Of a stretch of DNA of 42,459 nt, positions 16,764-25,390 are shown piece after piece. The first letter of the stretch is position 1. Each line of letters starts with the position of its first letter. The stretch spans positions 1,154 to 43,612 of the forward strand of contig NZ_KB892001.1 of the NCBI RefSeq assembly GCF_000373645.1, read 5' to 3'. The position numbers and the translations under genes are program-made. The notes under the pieces were generated by a model. That model was not told the DNA's origin. It made no database searches and worked only from the letters and a program-made list of their open reading frames with translations. This stretch comes from Streptomyces sp. ATexAB-D23 (GTDB lineage Bacteria; Actinomycetota; Actinomycetes; Streptomycetales; Streptomycetaceae).

Positions 16764-17822
16764 GTGGACAGCAGCAACGGCGCGGGCCGGGCCTTCATCG
16801 GGTCGTTCACCTCGGCGGGCGGGCGGGGTATCACCGTCGCCGCCGTGGACGAGGAGACCGGGGCGCTCACGGTCCTCGGCGCGACGGACGTCGTACCCGA
16901 CCCCTCCTACCTGGCGCTCGGCCGGGGCGGAGGCCCCGGCGGCACCGTCCTCTACACGGTCAGCGAGACCGAGCCGGGCGCGGCCGCCGCCCTCGACATC
17001 ACCGGGGACGTCCCGCGCCCGCTCGGTGCGACCCGGCCGGTGGACGGCGACGGCCCCACCCACCTCGCCCTCGCGGCCGGCCGCCTGATCACCGCCAACT
17101 ACGGCTCGGGCAGCGTCAGCGTCCTGCCCGTCACCGACGACGGCGCGCTCGGCCCCGTCGCGGCCGTCCTCGCCCACGAGGGCAGCGGCCCCGTCGCGGA
17201 CCGCCAGCAGGGCCCGCACGCCCACCAGGTACTCCCCGACCCGTCGGGCAACTGGGTGCTCGGCGTCGACCTCGGCACCGACTCGGTGCGGATCTACGCG
17301 CTCGACCCGGCCACCGGGGAGCTCCGCCCGCACGGGGAGACGGCGCTGCGCCCCGGCACCGGCCCCCGCCACCTGGCGTTCCACCCCTCGGGCCGCCACG
17401 CCTACGTGCTGAACGAGCTGGAGCCCACCCTCACCGTGTGCCGGTGGGACGCCGCCACCGGCGTGCTGGAACCGGTCGGCGAGACACCCGTCCTGCCCGA
17501 CGGCGTGACCGGGGCGAGCTACGCCTCCGAGGTCGTCGTCGCCCGTGACGGCCGCTTCCTGTGGGCGGCCAACCGCGGCCACGACAGCATCTCCGTACTC
17601 GCGCTCGACGCGTCCGGCGAGCAGGTGTCCCTGGTCACGACCGTGAGCTGCGGCGGGCACTGGCCCCGCGACCTCGCGCTCGACCCCACCGGGCGCCGGC
17701 TGTACGCGGCCAACGAGCGCAGCGGGAACATCGCCTGGTTCACCGTGGACCCGGAGACCGGCACCCCCGTCCACGGGGGCTCCCTGGACGCCCCGGCGGC
17801 CTCCTGCGTGGTCTTCGCCTGA
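16764..17822 (+). CDS. Lactonase-family beta-propeller (6-phosphogluconolactonase-like)
   Basis: A 352-residue protein from GTG 16764 with GAGGAG upstream; the same frame is open far upstream, but only this start gives the family N-terminus RAFIGSFTSAGGRGI. It belongs to the seven-bladed lactonase family (PF10282): repeats such as LITANYGSGSVSVLPV, GPRHLAFHPSGRHAYVLNEL and RDLALDPTGRRLYAANERSG mark successive blades. E. coli YbhE/Pgl in this family hydrolyses 6-phosphogluconolactone, but many members act on unknown lactones or none. No signal peptide was seen, so it is probably cytoplasmic. A perfect terminator follows. Confidence 0.88.
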   Translation: MDSSNGAGRAFIGSFTSAGGRGITVAAVDEETGALTVLGATDVVPDPSYLALGRGGGPGGTVLYTVSETEPGAAAALDITGDVPRPLGATRPVDGDGPTHLALAAGRLITANYGSGSVSVLPVTDDGALGPVAAVLAHEGSGPVADRQQGPHAHQVLPDPSGNWVLGVDLGTDSVRIYALDPATGELRPHGETALRPGTGPRHLAFHPSGRHAYVLNELEPTLTVCRWDAATGVLEPVGETPVLPDGVTGASYASEVVVARDGRFLWAANRGHDSISVLALDASGEQVSLVTTVSCGGHWPRDLALDPTGRRLYAANERSGNIAWFTVDPETGTPVHGGSLDAPAASCVVFA

Positions 17823-17847
17823 CCGGCGCGGGCCGCGCACGTGCACA

Positions 17848-17885
17848 AGGCCCCGGTGGCGGACTGCCGTCCGCCACCGGGGCCT
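17848..17885. terminator. Bidirectional terminator with 17-bp stem
   Basis: AGGCCCCGGTGGCGGAC (17848-17864) and its exact reverse complement (17869-17885) form a 17-bp perfect stem with a TGCC loop, between the convergent lactonase and chelatase-like genes. Confidence 0.85.
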
Positions 17886-17900
17886 CACACGTCCATGGGG

Positions 17901-18824
17901 TCAGCGGGCCTGCGCCCCCTGCGCCACCGCGGGAGCGATACCCAGGGCCGAGGTGTACATCGACAGCACCAGCTTGCCGATCGCCGGGTACGCGCCCAGC
18001 GGCTCGGCGCTCGCACAGCCGGCCTCCTTCACCGCGGCGTCCAGCAGGCCGTCCGCCAGCTCCGGACCCACCAGGTACGGAGCCACCGCCAGCTGCAACG
18101 AGCCGGAGCCCTTCAGCTGCTCGGCGATCGCGGCGACCGAACCCTCCACGTCCAGCGCTGCGGCCATCACCGGCACCGCGAGCCGGGCCGCCAGCAGCAT
18201 GCCCGTGATCCCCGCGGCCTGCACGGCCTCCTCGCCGCCCACTGTGGCGAGCACGATCCCGTCGGCGGCCGTCGCCACCGTGAACAGCCTGGCCCGGTCC
18301 GCACGGGCGAGCCCGGCCTCGGACAGACGCACGTGCAGCGCCTCGGCCAGCAGCGGGTGCGGACCGAGCACGTCGGTCAGCTCCGCCGGGGCCTCGCTGT
18401 CGGTGATCGCCAGACGTATCCGCTGCACCAGCGCGCTGTCCGGACCCGCGAGCAGCGGAACCACCACAGCGGCCGGGCCCTCGGGCTCGGCGACCTCGCG
18501 GCCCACGGCAAGCGCCTGCTCGTAGCGCGCGGTGCGCTCGGCGGCGGAATGCGCGATCACGGAGGCGAGAGCCGGGTACTCGGCGTCGTCGCCGTCGACA
18601 TAGCCGATCAGGGCGTTGAGACCGGGCAGCTCGGAACGGGCGATGCTGATGACCTCTTCGGCCAGACTGCGGCTCTCCGAGGAAGGGGTACCGGGAACGG
18701 CGAGAACGAGCGCGGCAGCGCCCTCGGGTGCGACCACGGGCTCCGGGCGGCGGTGCCGTCCGGACTGGCGAGGTCGCGGCATTCGTACAGGCAGGCCGGA
18801 AGCGGGCCCAGTGGGGGTGCTCAT
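17901..18824 (-). CDS. CbiX/sirohydrochlorin-chelatase-like protein, probably degenerate
   Basis: A 307-residue protein resembling the class II chelatase fold of SirB/CbiX, with two alpha/beta halves (ALVLAVPGTPSSESRSLAEE about 38-57; LQLAVAPYLVGPELADGLLD in the second half). The active-site His normally in the first strand (LVGHGS) is replaced by VPGT, so metal insertion is doubtful. Such proteins are common and usually annotated as hypothetical in Streptomyces. Start ATG 18824 has a weak ribosome site, and a later in-frame ATG (18782) is possible. No sirohaem or cobalamin genes flank it. It has its own promoter with a TTATCCGATAA palindrome. Confidence 0.75.
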   Translation of the reverse strand: MSTPTGPASGLPVRMPRPRQSGRHRRPEPVVAPEGAAALVLAVPGTPSSESRSLAEEVISIARSELPGLNALIGYVDGDDAEYPALASVIAHSAAERTARYEQALAVGREVAEPEGPAAVVVPLLAGPDSALVQRIRLAITDSEAPAELTDVLGPHPLLAEALHVRLSEAGLARADRARLFTVATAADGIVLATVGGEEAVQAAGITGMLLAARLAVPVMAAALDVEGSVAAIAEQLKGSGSLQLAVAPYLVGPELADGLLDAAVKEAGCASAEPLGAYPAIGKLVLSMYTSALGIAPAVAQGAQAR

Positions 18825-18894
18825 GGCGCCGCATGCTACTGGTTTTGGATACGGCTCCGCGCGGGGAGGGTCCGGTCGAGCGGCCTCTGTCCGT

Positions 18895-18923
18895 ATTTAT
18901 CCGATAAGCGGCTTACCTGGCAA
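18895..18923 (-). promoter_or_regulatory. Promoter with internal palindrome for the chelatase-like gene
   Basis: On the minus strand, TTGCCA (18923-18918) and ATAAAT (18900-18895) are 17 bp apart, good for a vegetative sigma promoter. The palindrome TTATC-C-GATAA (18897-18907) overlaps the -10 box, where a bound repressor would block polymerase. The protein that binds is unknown. Confidence 0.5.
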
Positions 18924-18951
18924 CTGTCCTGATCTGTCGTCAGTGGCCCGG

Positions 18952-19983
18952 TCACCGTTGTCCGAGGTCACCGGCACGGTGCCCCGGCAGACAGAGCAGC
19001 GTCGGATGGTGCGGGAGCCGCAGACCGCCGGTGGCCAGCGCCTGGGCGATGCGCAGCGCGCCGATCAGGGGATCACCCGAACCGGGGACCGCCCGTGCCC
19101 CCGGCAGCAGCCGCGCCAACTCCTCGCGCAGCGGCACGAGCAACGGCTCGCCCATCCGGAACAGCCCGCCCGTCAGCGCGACTTCGTACCCCTTCTCGTC
19201 CGCCGCGGCCTCGGGGCACACCGCCGCGGCCGCCTCCGCGATGTGCGCCCCGGCGGCCCGCAGGATGCCCTCGGCGACCGGGTCGTGCGCCGCGCACCCG
19301 GCCACCTCCGGGGCGAAGGAGGCCAGCACGGCGGGCCGGTCGGCGCGCGGGTAGAGCAGTCCGGGCAGCTCCGGCGGCGGGCCGAACACCGCCTCCAGCC
19401 GCTCCAGCAGTGCCGCCGAGCCGCCGCGCCGCCCGTCGTGGGCGCGCATCGCCGCGTCGAGCCCGGCCCGCCCGATCCAGGCGCCGCCGCCGCTGTCGCC
19501 CAGCAGATGCCCCCAGCCGTCCGCCCGCCGCCACCGCGTCAGATCCGTGCCCAGCGCGATCAGCCCGGTGCCGGCGGCCACCACCGCTCCGGCCCGCTGG
19601 CCGACCGCTCCGGCGTACGCGGTCACCGCGTCGGCCGCGAGCGCGATCCGGCGCACCCCCAGCGCGTCCTCCAGGGCGGCCGGCAGCTCGGCGCGCAACC
19701 GGTCGCCGAGCGTGGCCATGCCCGCGGCGCCCACCGCGGCGGCGGTGATCCGGCCGCCGCCGTGCCGGGCGAGCAGTTCGCGGGCGGCGGGCAGCGCCTG
19801 CTCCAGCAGATGGGCGGCCTCGATCCCGCCGGCGCCGGTACGCACCGGCTCGCCGCACACGACCGTGCCCAGCGGGGCGTCCGCGTCCGGGCCGCCCAGC
19901 GCCACCCTGAGCCCCGAGCCGCCCGAGTCCACCCCGAGGACGTACGTGCCGGGTGCCGTTGCCGCGTGCCCGTGTGACGTCAT
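18952..19983 (-). CDS. BadF/BadG-family ATPase, N-acetylglucosamine kinase-like
   Basis: A 343-residue protein from ATG 19983 with GGGAG upstream. It has the ASKHA kinase fold: phosphate-1 loop LGVDSGGSGLRVAL near 16-29, central VAAGTGLIALG (adenosine/phosphate contacts), the GWGHLLGDSGGGAWIGR segment, and a C-terminal VALTGGLFRMG. This pattern is typical of eukaryotic-type GlcNAc kinases in the BadF/BadG/BcrA/BcrD family. Predicted cytoplasmic; it would phosphorylate an amino sugar using ATP. The LPMO with DasR boxes 8 kb away makes a chitin link attractive, but no dre box was seen in front of this gene. Confidence 0.8.
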   Translation of the reverse strand: MTSHGHAATAPGTYVLGVDSGGSGLRVALGGPDADAPLGTVVCGEPVRTGAGGIEAAHLLEQALPAARELLARHGGGRITAAAVGAAGMATLGDRLRAELPAALEDALGVRRIALAADAVTAYAGAVGQRAGAVVAAGTGLIALGTDLTRWRRADGWGHLLGDSGGGAWIGRAGLDAAMRAHDGRRGGSAALLERLEAVFGPPPELPGLLYPRADRPAVLASFAPEVAGCAAHDPVAEGILRAAGAHIAEAAAAVCPEAAADEKGYEVALTGGLFRMGEPLLVPLREELARLLPGARAVPGSGDPLIGALRIAQALATGGLRLPHHPTLLCLPGHRAGDLGQR

Positions 19984-20066
19984 GGACCGGCTCCCGGGGG
20001 ACGAAGGGGAAGGACGGCAGCACCCTATCCCCGGGGCACCGCGTTGCGCCGGTAGGGTGATCTTCC

Positions 20067-20744
20067 GTGACAGCACGACCGTTGAACGAAGTTGTCGAGC
20101 CCGGCTGGGCCGAGGCCCTTGCCCCCGTGGCGGGGCGCGTCGCCGCGATGGGCGATTTCCTGCGCGCGGAGGTCGCGGCGGGCCGCACCTATCTCCCGTC
20201 CGGGGCGAACGTGCTGCGCGCGTTCCAGCAGCCCTTCGACGAGGTGCGGGTGCTGATCGTCGGTCAGGACCCCTACCCGACACCGGGCATGGCCATCGGG
20301 CTGAGCTTCGCCGTCGCCCCCGAGGTCCGCAGGCTCCCCGGCAGCCTGGAGAACATCTACCGCGAGCTCAACACCGACCTCGGGCTGCCCCGCCCGTCGA
20401 ACGGTGACCTGACGCCGTGGACGCGCCAGGGCGTGCTGCTGCTGAACAGGGCGCTGACCACCGCGCCCCGCTCGCCCGGCGCGCACCGCGGCAAGGGCTG
20501 GGAGGAGGTGACCGAACAGGCCATCCGCGCCCTGGTCGCCCGCGGCAAGCCGCTGGTCTCGGTGCTGTGGGGGCGCGACGCCCGCAATCTGCGGCCGCTC
20601 CTCGGTGACCTGCCGGCCATCGAGTCAGCCCACCCCTCCCCGATGTCCGCCGACCGCGGGTTCTTCGGGTCCAGGCCGTTCAGCCGGGTCAACGAACTCC
20701 TGGTGGCCCGGGGCGCGGAGCCGGTGGACTGGCGGCTTCCGTAA
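20067..20744 (+). CDS. ung: Uracil-DNA glycosylase (family 1)
   Basis: A 225-residue protein of normal size for family-1 UDG, which excises uracil from DNA in base-excision repair. The water-activating motif GQDPYPTPG carries catalytic Asp68, and the C-terminal motif [17 protein letters not shown] carries catalytic His189 and the DNA-intercalation loop. [10 protein letters not shown] supplies the uracil-recognition strand. GTG 20067 is chosen as it starts the normal N-terminus ahead of WAEALAPV; the start codon has only a modest ribosome site. It lies divergent from the sugar kinase and ends 10 bp from the convergent Asp-box gene. Confidence 0.96.
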   Translation: MTARPLNEVVEPGWAEALAPVAGRVAAMGDFLRAEVAAGRTYLPSGANVLRAFQQPFDEVRVLIVGQDPYPTPGMAIGLSFAVAPEVRRLPGSLENIYRELNTDLGLPRPSNGDLTPWTRQGVLLLNRALTTAPRSPGAHRGKGWEEVTEQAIRALVARGKPLVSVLWGRDARNLRPLLGDLPAIESAHPSPMSADRGFFGSRPFSRVNELLVARGAEPVDWRLP

Positions 20745-20754
20745 GGGCGGGGCC

Positions 20755-21843
20755 TCACATCTCGACGGCCGCCGCCCGCACGCACAGCACGTCCGGCAGG
20801 TGGGAGGCGAGCTGCCGCCAGGTGTCCCCGTCGTCCGCGCTCGCGTACAGCTCGCCGTTGCGGTTGCCGAAGTAGACGCCGGCCGGGTCCGCGTCGTCCG
20901 TGCAGAGCGCGTCGCGCAGCACCGTGCCGTAGTGGGCGCTCTCGGGCAGGCCCGTCGACAGGGGCTCCCAGTGGGCGCCGGCGTCGGTCGTCCGGAAGAC
21001 CCGGCAGCGGTGCTCGGCGGGCACCCGGTCGGCATCCGCGTTGATCGGGAAGACGTACGCCGTGTCCGCGCGGTGCGGGTGTGCGGCCACGGCGAAACCG
21101 AAGTCCGAGGGCAGGCCCGCGCCGATGTCCGTCCAGTGGCCCCCGGAGTCGTCGCTGCGGAAGACGCCCCAGTGGTTCTGGAGGTAGAGGCGGTCGGGGT
21201 CGACGGCGTCCCGGCCGACCTTGTGCACGCACTGGCCGAACTCCGGGTCCCGCTCGGGCAGGAAGACGGCCGAGACCCCCTTGTTGGCCGGGTCCCAGCT
21301 CTCGCCGCCGTCGGTGGTCCTGAACACCCCGGCGGTGGAGACCGCGACGGTCACCGACCGGGCGTCCCGCTCGTCCGTGAGGATCGTGTGCAGCCCCTCG
21401 CCCCCGCCACCCGGCACCCACCGGGAACGGGTCGGGTGCTCCCAGAGCGGGCGCACCAGCTCGAACGACTCACCGCCGTCCCCGGACCGGAACAGGGCGG
21501 CCGGCTCGGTGCCCGCGTACACGACCCCCGGCGCCTCGGGTCCCGCCGGCTGCAACTGCCACACCCGCTCCAGCGAGGCGCCCGTGAACTCCGGGAACCT
21601 CACGGCCGGCTTCCTCGGCTCGACCCAGCTCGCGCCCAGGTCGTCGGAGTGGAACACGGACGGGCCCCAGTGCGCGCTGTCCCCGCCGACGAGCAGCCGG
21701 GGCGTGCCGCCCCTGGTGTCGATGGCGACCGAGTAGATCGCCTGCGCGTTGAAGTGCGGCCCGTCGAACTCCCACGTGCCGCCGCGTCCGCGACCGATGA
21801 AGAGCCCCTTGCGGGTGCCCACGGTGAGCAATACCCCGGTCAT
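20755..21843 (-). CDS. Asp-box (BNR) beta-propeller, sialidase-like/VPS10-type fold
   Basis: A 362-residue protein from ATG 21843 with GGGAGG upstream. It contains at least five Asp-box repeats (S-x-D-x-G-x-x-W type: HSDDLGASW, RSGDGGESF, RTTDGGESW, RSDDSGGHW, RTTDAGAHW, ASADDGDTW), which sit on the turns of a six- or seven-bladed propeller. No signal peptide and no clear sialidase active-site Arg triad were identified, so enzymatic sialidase activity is not supported. Homologues are widespread in actinobacteria as 'exo-alpha-sialidase' or 'glycosyl hydrolase' by weak similarity. It is downstream of the LacI regulator on the same strand, after 102 bp that contain a possible separate promoter. 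Confidence 0.85.
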   Translation of the reverse strand: MTGVLLTVGTRKGLFIGRGRGGTWEFDGPHFNAQAIYSVAIDTRGGTPRLLVGGDSAHWGPSVFHSDDLGASWVEPRKPAVRFPEFTGASLERVWQLQPAGPEAPGVVYAGTEPAALFRSGDGGESFELVRPLWEHPTRSRWVPGGGGEGLHTILTDERDARSVTVAVSTAGVFRTTDGGESWDPANKGVSAVFLPERDPEFGQCVHKVGRDAVDPDRLYLQNHWGVFRSDDSGGHWTDIGAGLPSDFGFAVAAHPHRADTAYVFPINADADRVPAEHRCRVFRTTDAGAHWEPLSTGLPESAHYGTVLRDALCTDDADPAGVYFGNRNGELYASADDGDTWRQLASHLPDVLCVRAAAVEM

Positions 21844-21945
21844 GACCGAACCTCCCGAAACGCCGTTGTGCCGGATATCCGCCAGTCTGCACCGGGGTAC
21901 TGACAGGGGCGTGGACGACGGCTCGGGGTGTTGGCGGTCCGGGCG

Positions 21946-23004
21946 TCAGCGGCAGGGCGGCGCCGTGCTGCTGCGGACCACCAGATTGGTGGCCAGATCG
22001 ACACGGGTCGTCGCGGGCTGCCGGCCCCGGCCGAGGTCGAGGACCAGGCGGGCCGCGGTCTCGGCCATCTCGATCAGGGGCTGGCGCACCGTGGTCAGCG
22101 GCGGCCCGATCCACCGGGTGAGCGGCAGATCGTCGAAGCCGACCACGCTCAGGTCCTCCGGGATGCGCAGACCCAGCTCGCGCGCCGCCTCGTACACGCC
22201 GAGCGCCTGGAGGTCGTTGCCGGCGAAGACGGCGGTCGGCCGGTCCGCCGAGCGCAGCAGCTCCATGCCCGCCGCGTACCCCGCCTCGTGCTGGAACTCG
22301 CCCTCGCGGATGAGCGAGGGGTCGATCGGCAGGCCCGCCGTCTCCAGGGCCGCGCGGTAGCCGTCCACCCGGGCCCGGCTGCACATCATCCGCGACGGGC
22401 CGCTGACGACGCCGATCCTGCGGTGCCCGAGCCCGGTGAGGTGGCGGGTGGCGGCGAGACCGCCCTGCCAGTTCGTCGTCCCGACCGACGGGATGTCGTC
22501 GCCCGGATCACCGGCCGGGTCGACCACAGCGAAGGGGATGCTGCGGCTGGTGAGCTGGGCGCGCTGGGCGGCGGTGAGGTCCGACAGGACCAGGATCACC
22601 CCGACCGGCCGGCGGGCCAGCACCCCGTCCACCCAGGTCTGCCCGGGGCTGAGGCGGCCCGCGCTCTCCGAGAGGACCAGGCTCAGGCCCTCCTCGCGCG
22701 CCACGTTCTCGACGCCGCGCACGACCTCCATCGCCCAGGAGCTGTCCAGCTCGTGGAAGACCAGGTCGATCAGTTGCGACTGGGTGGTGGAGCCGCGTCT
22801 GCGGCGGTAGCCGTGCAGCAGCAACAGCTCCTCCACCTTGGTGCGCGTGCTGGGCGCGACATCGGCACGCCCGTTCAGCACCTTCGAAACTGTCGGAGCC
22901 GAGACTCCGGCCGCTCGGGCGATTTCCGCCAGCGTGGCGGCGCCGTCCGACGACGCTCCGGTAGGCGCATTCTCCTGATGTGACTGGACGTTTGCGGGGC
23001 TCAT
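21946..23004 (-). CDS. bxlR: LacI-family repressor of the xylo-oligosaccharide locus (BxlR-like)
   Basis: A 352-residue LacI/GalR regulator. After a ~22-residue leader, the helix-turn-helix is [20 protein letters not shown] (about 24-43) followed by the hinge helix region; the sugar-binding core spans about 75-345 with conserved [19 protein letters not shown] and [12 protein letters not shown]. It is divergent from the binding-protein gene, the arrangement known for bxlR-bxlEFGA in S. thermoviolaceus, where xylobiose releases the repressor. ATG 23004 has no Shine-Dalgarno sequence; a TACGAT box ends 7 nt before it, suggesting a leaderless transcript. The name is by gene order and family, so another beta-oligosaccharide ligand cannot be excluded. 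Confidence 0.85.
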   Translation of the reverse strand: MSPANVQSHQENAPTGASSDGAATLAEIARAAGVSAPTVSKVLNGRADVAPSTRTKVEELLLLHGYRRRRGSTTQSQLIDLVFHELDSSWAMEVVRGVENVAREEGLSLVLSESAGRLSPGQTWVDGVLARRPVGVILVLSDLTAAQRAQLTSRSIPFAVVDPAGDPGDDIPSVGTTNWQGGLAATRHLTGLGHRRIGVVSGPSRMMCSRARVDGYRAALETAGLPIDPSLIREGEFQHEAGYAAGMELLRSADRPTAVFAGNDLQALGVYEAARELGLRIPEDLSVVGFDDLPLTRWIGPPLTTVRQPLIEMAETAARLVLDLGRGRQPATTRVDLATNLVVRSSTAPPCR

Positions 23005-23011
23005 ACAGCGA

Positions 23012-23017
23012 ATCGTA
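23012..23017 (-). promoter_or_regulatory. -10 box of a probably leaderless bxlR-like transcript
   Basis: On the minus strand TACGAT ends 7 nt before the ATG of the LacI gene, so transcription would start at or within a base or two of the start codon. No ribosome site lies upstream. The -35 region is weak. Confidence 0.4.
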
Positions 23018-23077
23018 ACCGCCGGACGCCCGAAGAGAGGGGCGGGCCCCTCGGGAAAATTGGCTCCACCCGACCTC

Positions 23078-23106
23078 TTGACTGGCCCGAAACCCGACCG
23101 TACGGT
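23078..23106 (+). promoter_or_regulatory. Promoter of the sugar-transport operon
   Basis: TTGACT (23078-23083), 17-bp spacer, TACGGT (23101-23106) fits the vegetative sigma consensus of Streptomyces. The predicted start point near 23113 is 43 bp before the ATG and overlaps the first AACATTCG repeat. Confidence 0.65.
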
Positions 23107-23112
23107 TCCGGC

Positions 23113-23141
23113 AACATTCGCAAGCAACTCCGAAACATTCG
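23113..23141. promoter_or_regulatory. Candidate LacI/BxlR operator: repeated AACATTCG with CGAAACATTCG
   Basis: AACATTCG occurs at 23113-23120 and 23134-23141, 21 bp apart. The second copy is part of CGAAACATTCG (23131-23141), an inverted repeat with CGAA/TTCG arms, close to the CGAA-N-TTCG core reported for BxlR-type regulators and to the perfect palindrome at 28871-28885. Lying just downstream of the promoter, it would block elongation or initiation. Confidence 0.55.
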
Positions 23142-23155
23142 ACAGAGGTGCGGTC

Positions 23156-24454
23156 ATGCGGTCGGGAATATTCACTCAGGGCAGGCGCGCGGCGAGATGG
23201 ACCGCGGTCGGTGCGGCCATGGTCATGGCGGGGGTACTGGCGGGCTGCGGATCGGACGACGACGGCGGCACCCTCACCGCGTACGTCTACGGCGACGACG
23301 CCGTCAAGATCCAGGAAGCGGCGGTCAAGGAGTTCAACAAGACCTCGAAGGTCAAGGTCAAGCTGATCCCGGTCCCGGGCACCGAGTACGTCAACAAGCT
23401 GCGCAGTGCCATGGGCTCGCCCAGCGCCCCGGACATCTTCTACAACTGGGGCGCCGGCTCCATCAAGCCGTACCGCGACGCGGGCCAGCTGGTCGACCTC
23501 ACCTCGACCGTGAAGAACGACGCCGTCCTCAAGGACGGCTTCCTCCCGTCCATCATCGAGGCGGGCAGCCTCGACGGAAAGATCTACGGGGTGCCGATGC
23601 GCGGCATGCAGCCCGTGATGCTCTTCTACAACAAGACCCTCTTCGCCGAGAACAAGGTCGAGGTCCCCAAGACGTGGGAGGACCTGCAGAAGGCCATCAC
23701 GACCTTCAAGAGCAAGGGCATCACCCCCTTCGCCCTCGGCGGCTCCGAAAAGTGGCCCGAGCTGATGTGGATGGAGTACCTGCTCGACCGGATCGGCGGC
23801 CCCGACGTCTTCCGGAAGATCCAGAACGGCGACAGCTCGGCGTGGGGCGACCCGGCCGTCCTCAAGACGGCCCAGACCGTCAGGCAGCTCGTGGACGACG
23901 GAGCCTTCGGCAAGAACTTCAACTCCGTCGACTACGGCAACGGCGGCGCCCCCACCCTGTTCAACAAGGGCAAGGCGGCCATGCACCTGATGGGCTCGTG
24001 GGAGTACTCGACCCAGCTCGGCAAGGCACCGAAGTTCGCCGAGGAAGACCTCGGCTGGGCCAACTTCCCGACCGTGGCCGGCGGAGTCGGTGACCCCGCC
24101 GACGTGGTGGGCAACCCCACCAACTACTGGTCGATCAACTCCCGCACCAAGCACAAGGACGAGGCCATAGCCTTCCTGAAGACCATGGCCTCCAAGTCCT
24201 ACGCCCAGGCCCTGGTCGACAACGGCGACGTGCCCACCACGTCGAACGCCGCCTCCATGCTGAGCGGCTCACCCAACCCCGAGTTCGCCACCGACCAGTA
24301 CGAGATGGTCCAGAAGGCCCCGAGCTTCACCCTCTCCTGGGACCAGGCGCTGGAGTCCAAGTACGCCACCCCGCTGCTCACCGAGATCAGCAAGCTGTTC
24401 GCCGGCAAGTCCACGCCCGAGCAGTTCGTCGCCGCGATGAAGGCCGTCAAGTAA
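23156..24454 (+). CDS. bxlE: Sugar ABC transporter lipoprotein (extracellular solute-binding protein family 1)
   Basis: A 432-residue lipoprotein from ATG 23156 with AGAGG upstream; the longer in-frame start at 23060 precedes the promoter and is rejected. Signal peptide with lipobox VLAGC, Cys31 being lipidated. The mature part has the family-1 binding-protein pattern: [56 protein letters not shown] and [11 protein letters not shown]. It captures oligosaccharide outside the membrane and passes it to the two permeases encoded directly after it. Substrate (xylobiose or longer) is inferred from the GH3 and GH115 neighbours. No ATPase is encoded nearby; in Streptomyces the shared MsiK usually energises such importers. 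Confidence 0.9.
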   Translation: MRSGIFTQGRRAARWTAVGAAMVMAGVLAGCGSDDDGGTLTAYVYGDDAVKIQEAAVKEFNKTSKVKVKLIPVPGTEYVNKLRSAMGSPSAPDIFYNWGAGSIKPYRDAGQLVDLTSTVKNDAVLKDGFLPSIIEAGSLDGKIYGVPMRGMQPVMLFYNKTLFAENKVEVPKTWEDLQKAITTFKSKGITPFALGGSEKWPELMWMEYLLDRIGGPDVFRKIQNGDSSAWGDPAVLKTAQTVRQLVDDGAFGKNFNSVDYGNGGAPTLFNKGKAAMHLMGSWEYSTQLGKAPKFAEEDLGWANFPTVAGGVGDPADVVGNPTNYWSINSRTKHKDEAIAFLKTMASKSYAQALVDNGDVPTTSNAASMLSGSPNPEFATDQYEMVQKAPSFTLSWDQALESKYATPLLTEISKLFAGKSTPEQFVAAMKAVK

Positions 24455-24456
24455 CG

Positions 24457-25386
24457 ATGCCCCACGTCTCTTCGTACACAAAGGTGCGCGGAGGAAGGAA
24501 GGCGGCCGCCGGAAACGTCGGCCGCCCCCCGGTCGCCTGGGCCCTGCCCGGCATCGTCTTCTTCGCCCTTTTCGCGATCGTCCCGCTGGCGATCGCCGTC
24601 TATCTCTCCTTCTGCCACTGGGACGGGCTGAACTCCCCGACCTCCGTCGGCACGGCCAACTGGACCCGGCTCTTCAAGGACCCGGAGTTCCGCCAGGCCG
24701 CCTGGCTCAGCCTGCTCCTCACCACGATCAGCTGGGCCTTCCAGACCCCGGTGGCCCTGCTGCTCGGCGTCTGGGCGGCCGGCCGGCAGCGCAGCCGCGC
24801 CGTGCTCTCGGCGGTCTTCTTCGTCCCGCTGCTGCTCTCCACCACGGCCATCGCGATGCTCTTCCACGCGCTGCTCGACCCGAACTTCGGTGTGATCAAG
24901 GAGATCGGGCCCTGGTTCGGCATCGACCCGAACGTCCTCGGCTCCTCCACCGGCGCCCTGCTGACCGTGGCCTTCGTGGGCGGCTGGCAGTTCATGCCCT
25001 TCCACACCCTGATCTACCAGGGCGGCACCCGGCAGATCCCACAGGTCCTCTACCAGGCCGCCGAGATCGACGGCGCCGGCATGTTCCGGCAGTTCTTCCA
25101 CATCACCCTGCCGCAGCTGCGCAACACCATCACCACCTCGTCGGTCCTGATGATCGTCGGCTCGCTGACCTACTTCGACACCGTGCTCATCATGACCAAG
25201 GGCGGCCCCGGCACCGACACCACCGTGCTGCCGTACCTGATGTACCGCACCGGTTTCCAGACCTACGACCTCGGGTACGCCGCCGCGATCGCGACGGCCC
25301 TGGTCGTCGTGGCCACCGCCCTCTCGCTGATCCTGGTCCGCTTCAGCGGCTTCGGGAACATGCGCTCCACCCGGGAAGGTATGTGA
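24457..25386 (+). CDS. bxlF: Sugar ABC transporter permease, MalF type
   Basis: A 309-residue inner-membrane protein with six predicted helices (first at about 24-46, VAWALPGIVFFALFAIVPLA). The EAA-type loop that docks the ATPase is visible as YQAAEIDGAGMFRQFFHITL. It starts 2 nt after the stop of the binding-protein gene, so the two are translationally coupled. It has no long MalF-like P2 periplasmic loop, normal for actinobacterial sugar permeases. It pairs with the next gene to form the channel. Confidence 0.92.
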   Translation: MPHVSSYTKVRGGRKAAAGNVGRPPVAWALPGIVFFALFAIVPLAIAVYLSFCHWDGLNSPTSVGTANWTRLFKDPEFRQAAWLSLLLTTISWAFQTPVALLLGVWAAGRQRSRAVLSAVFFVPLLLSTTAIAMLFHALLDPNFGVIKEIGPWFGIDPNVLGSSTGALLTVAFVGGWQFMPFHTLIYQGGTRQIPQVLYQAAEIDGAGMFRQFFHITLPQLRNTITTSSVLMIVGSLTYFDTVLIMTKGGPGTDTTVLPYLMYRTGFQTYDLGYAAAIATALVVVATALSLILVRFSGFGNMRSTREGM

Positions 25387-25390
25387 CGAG

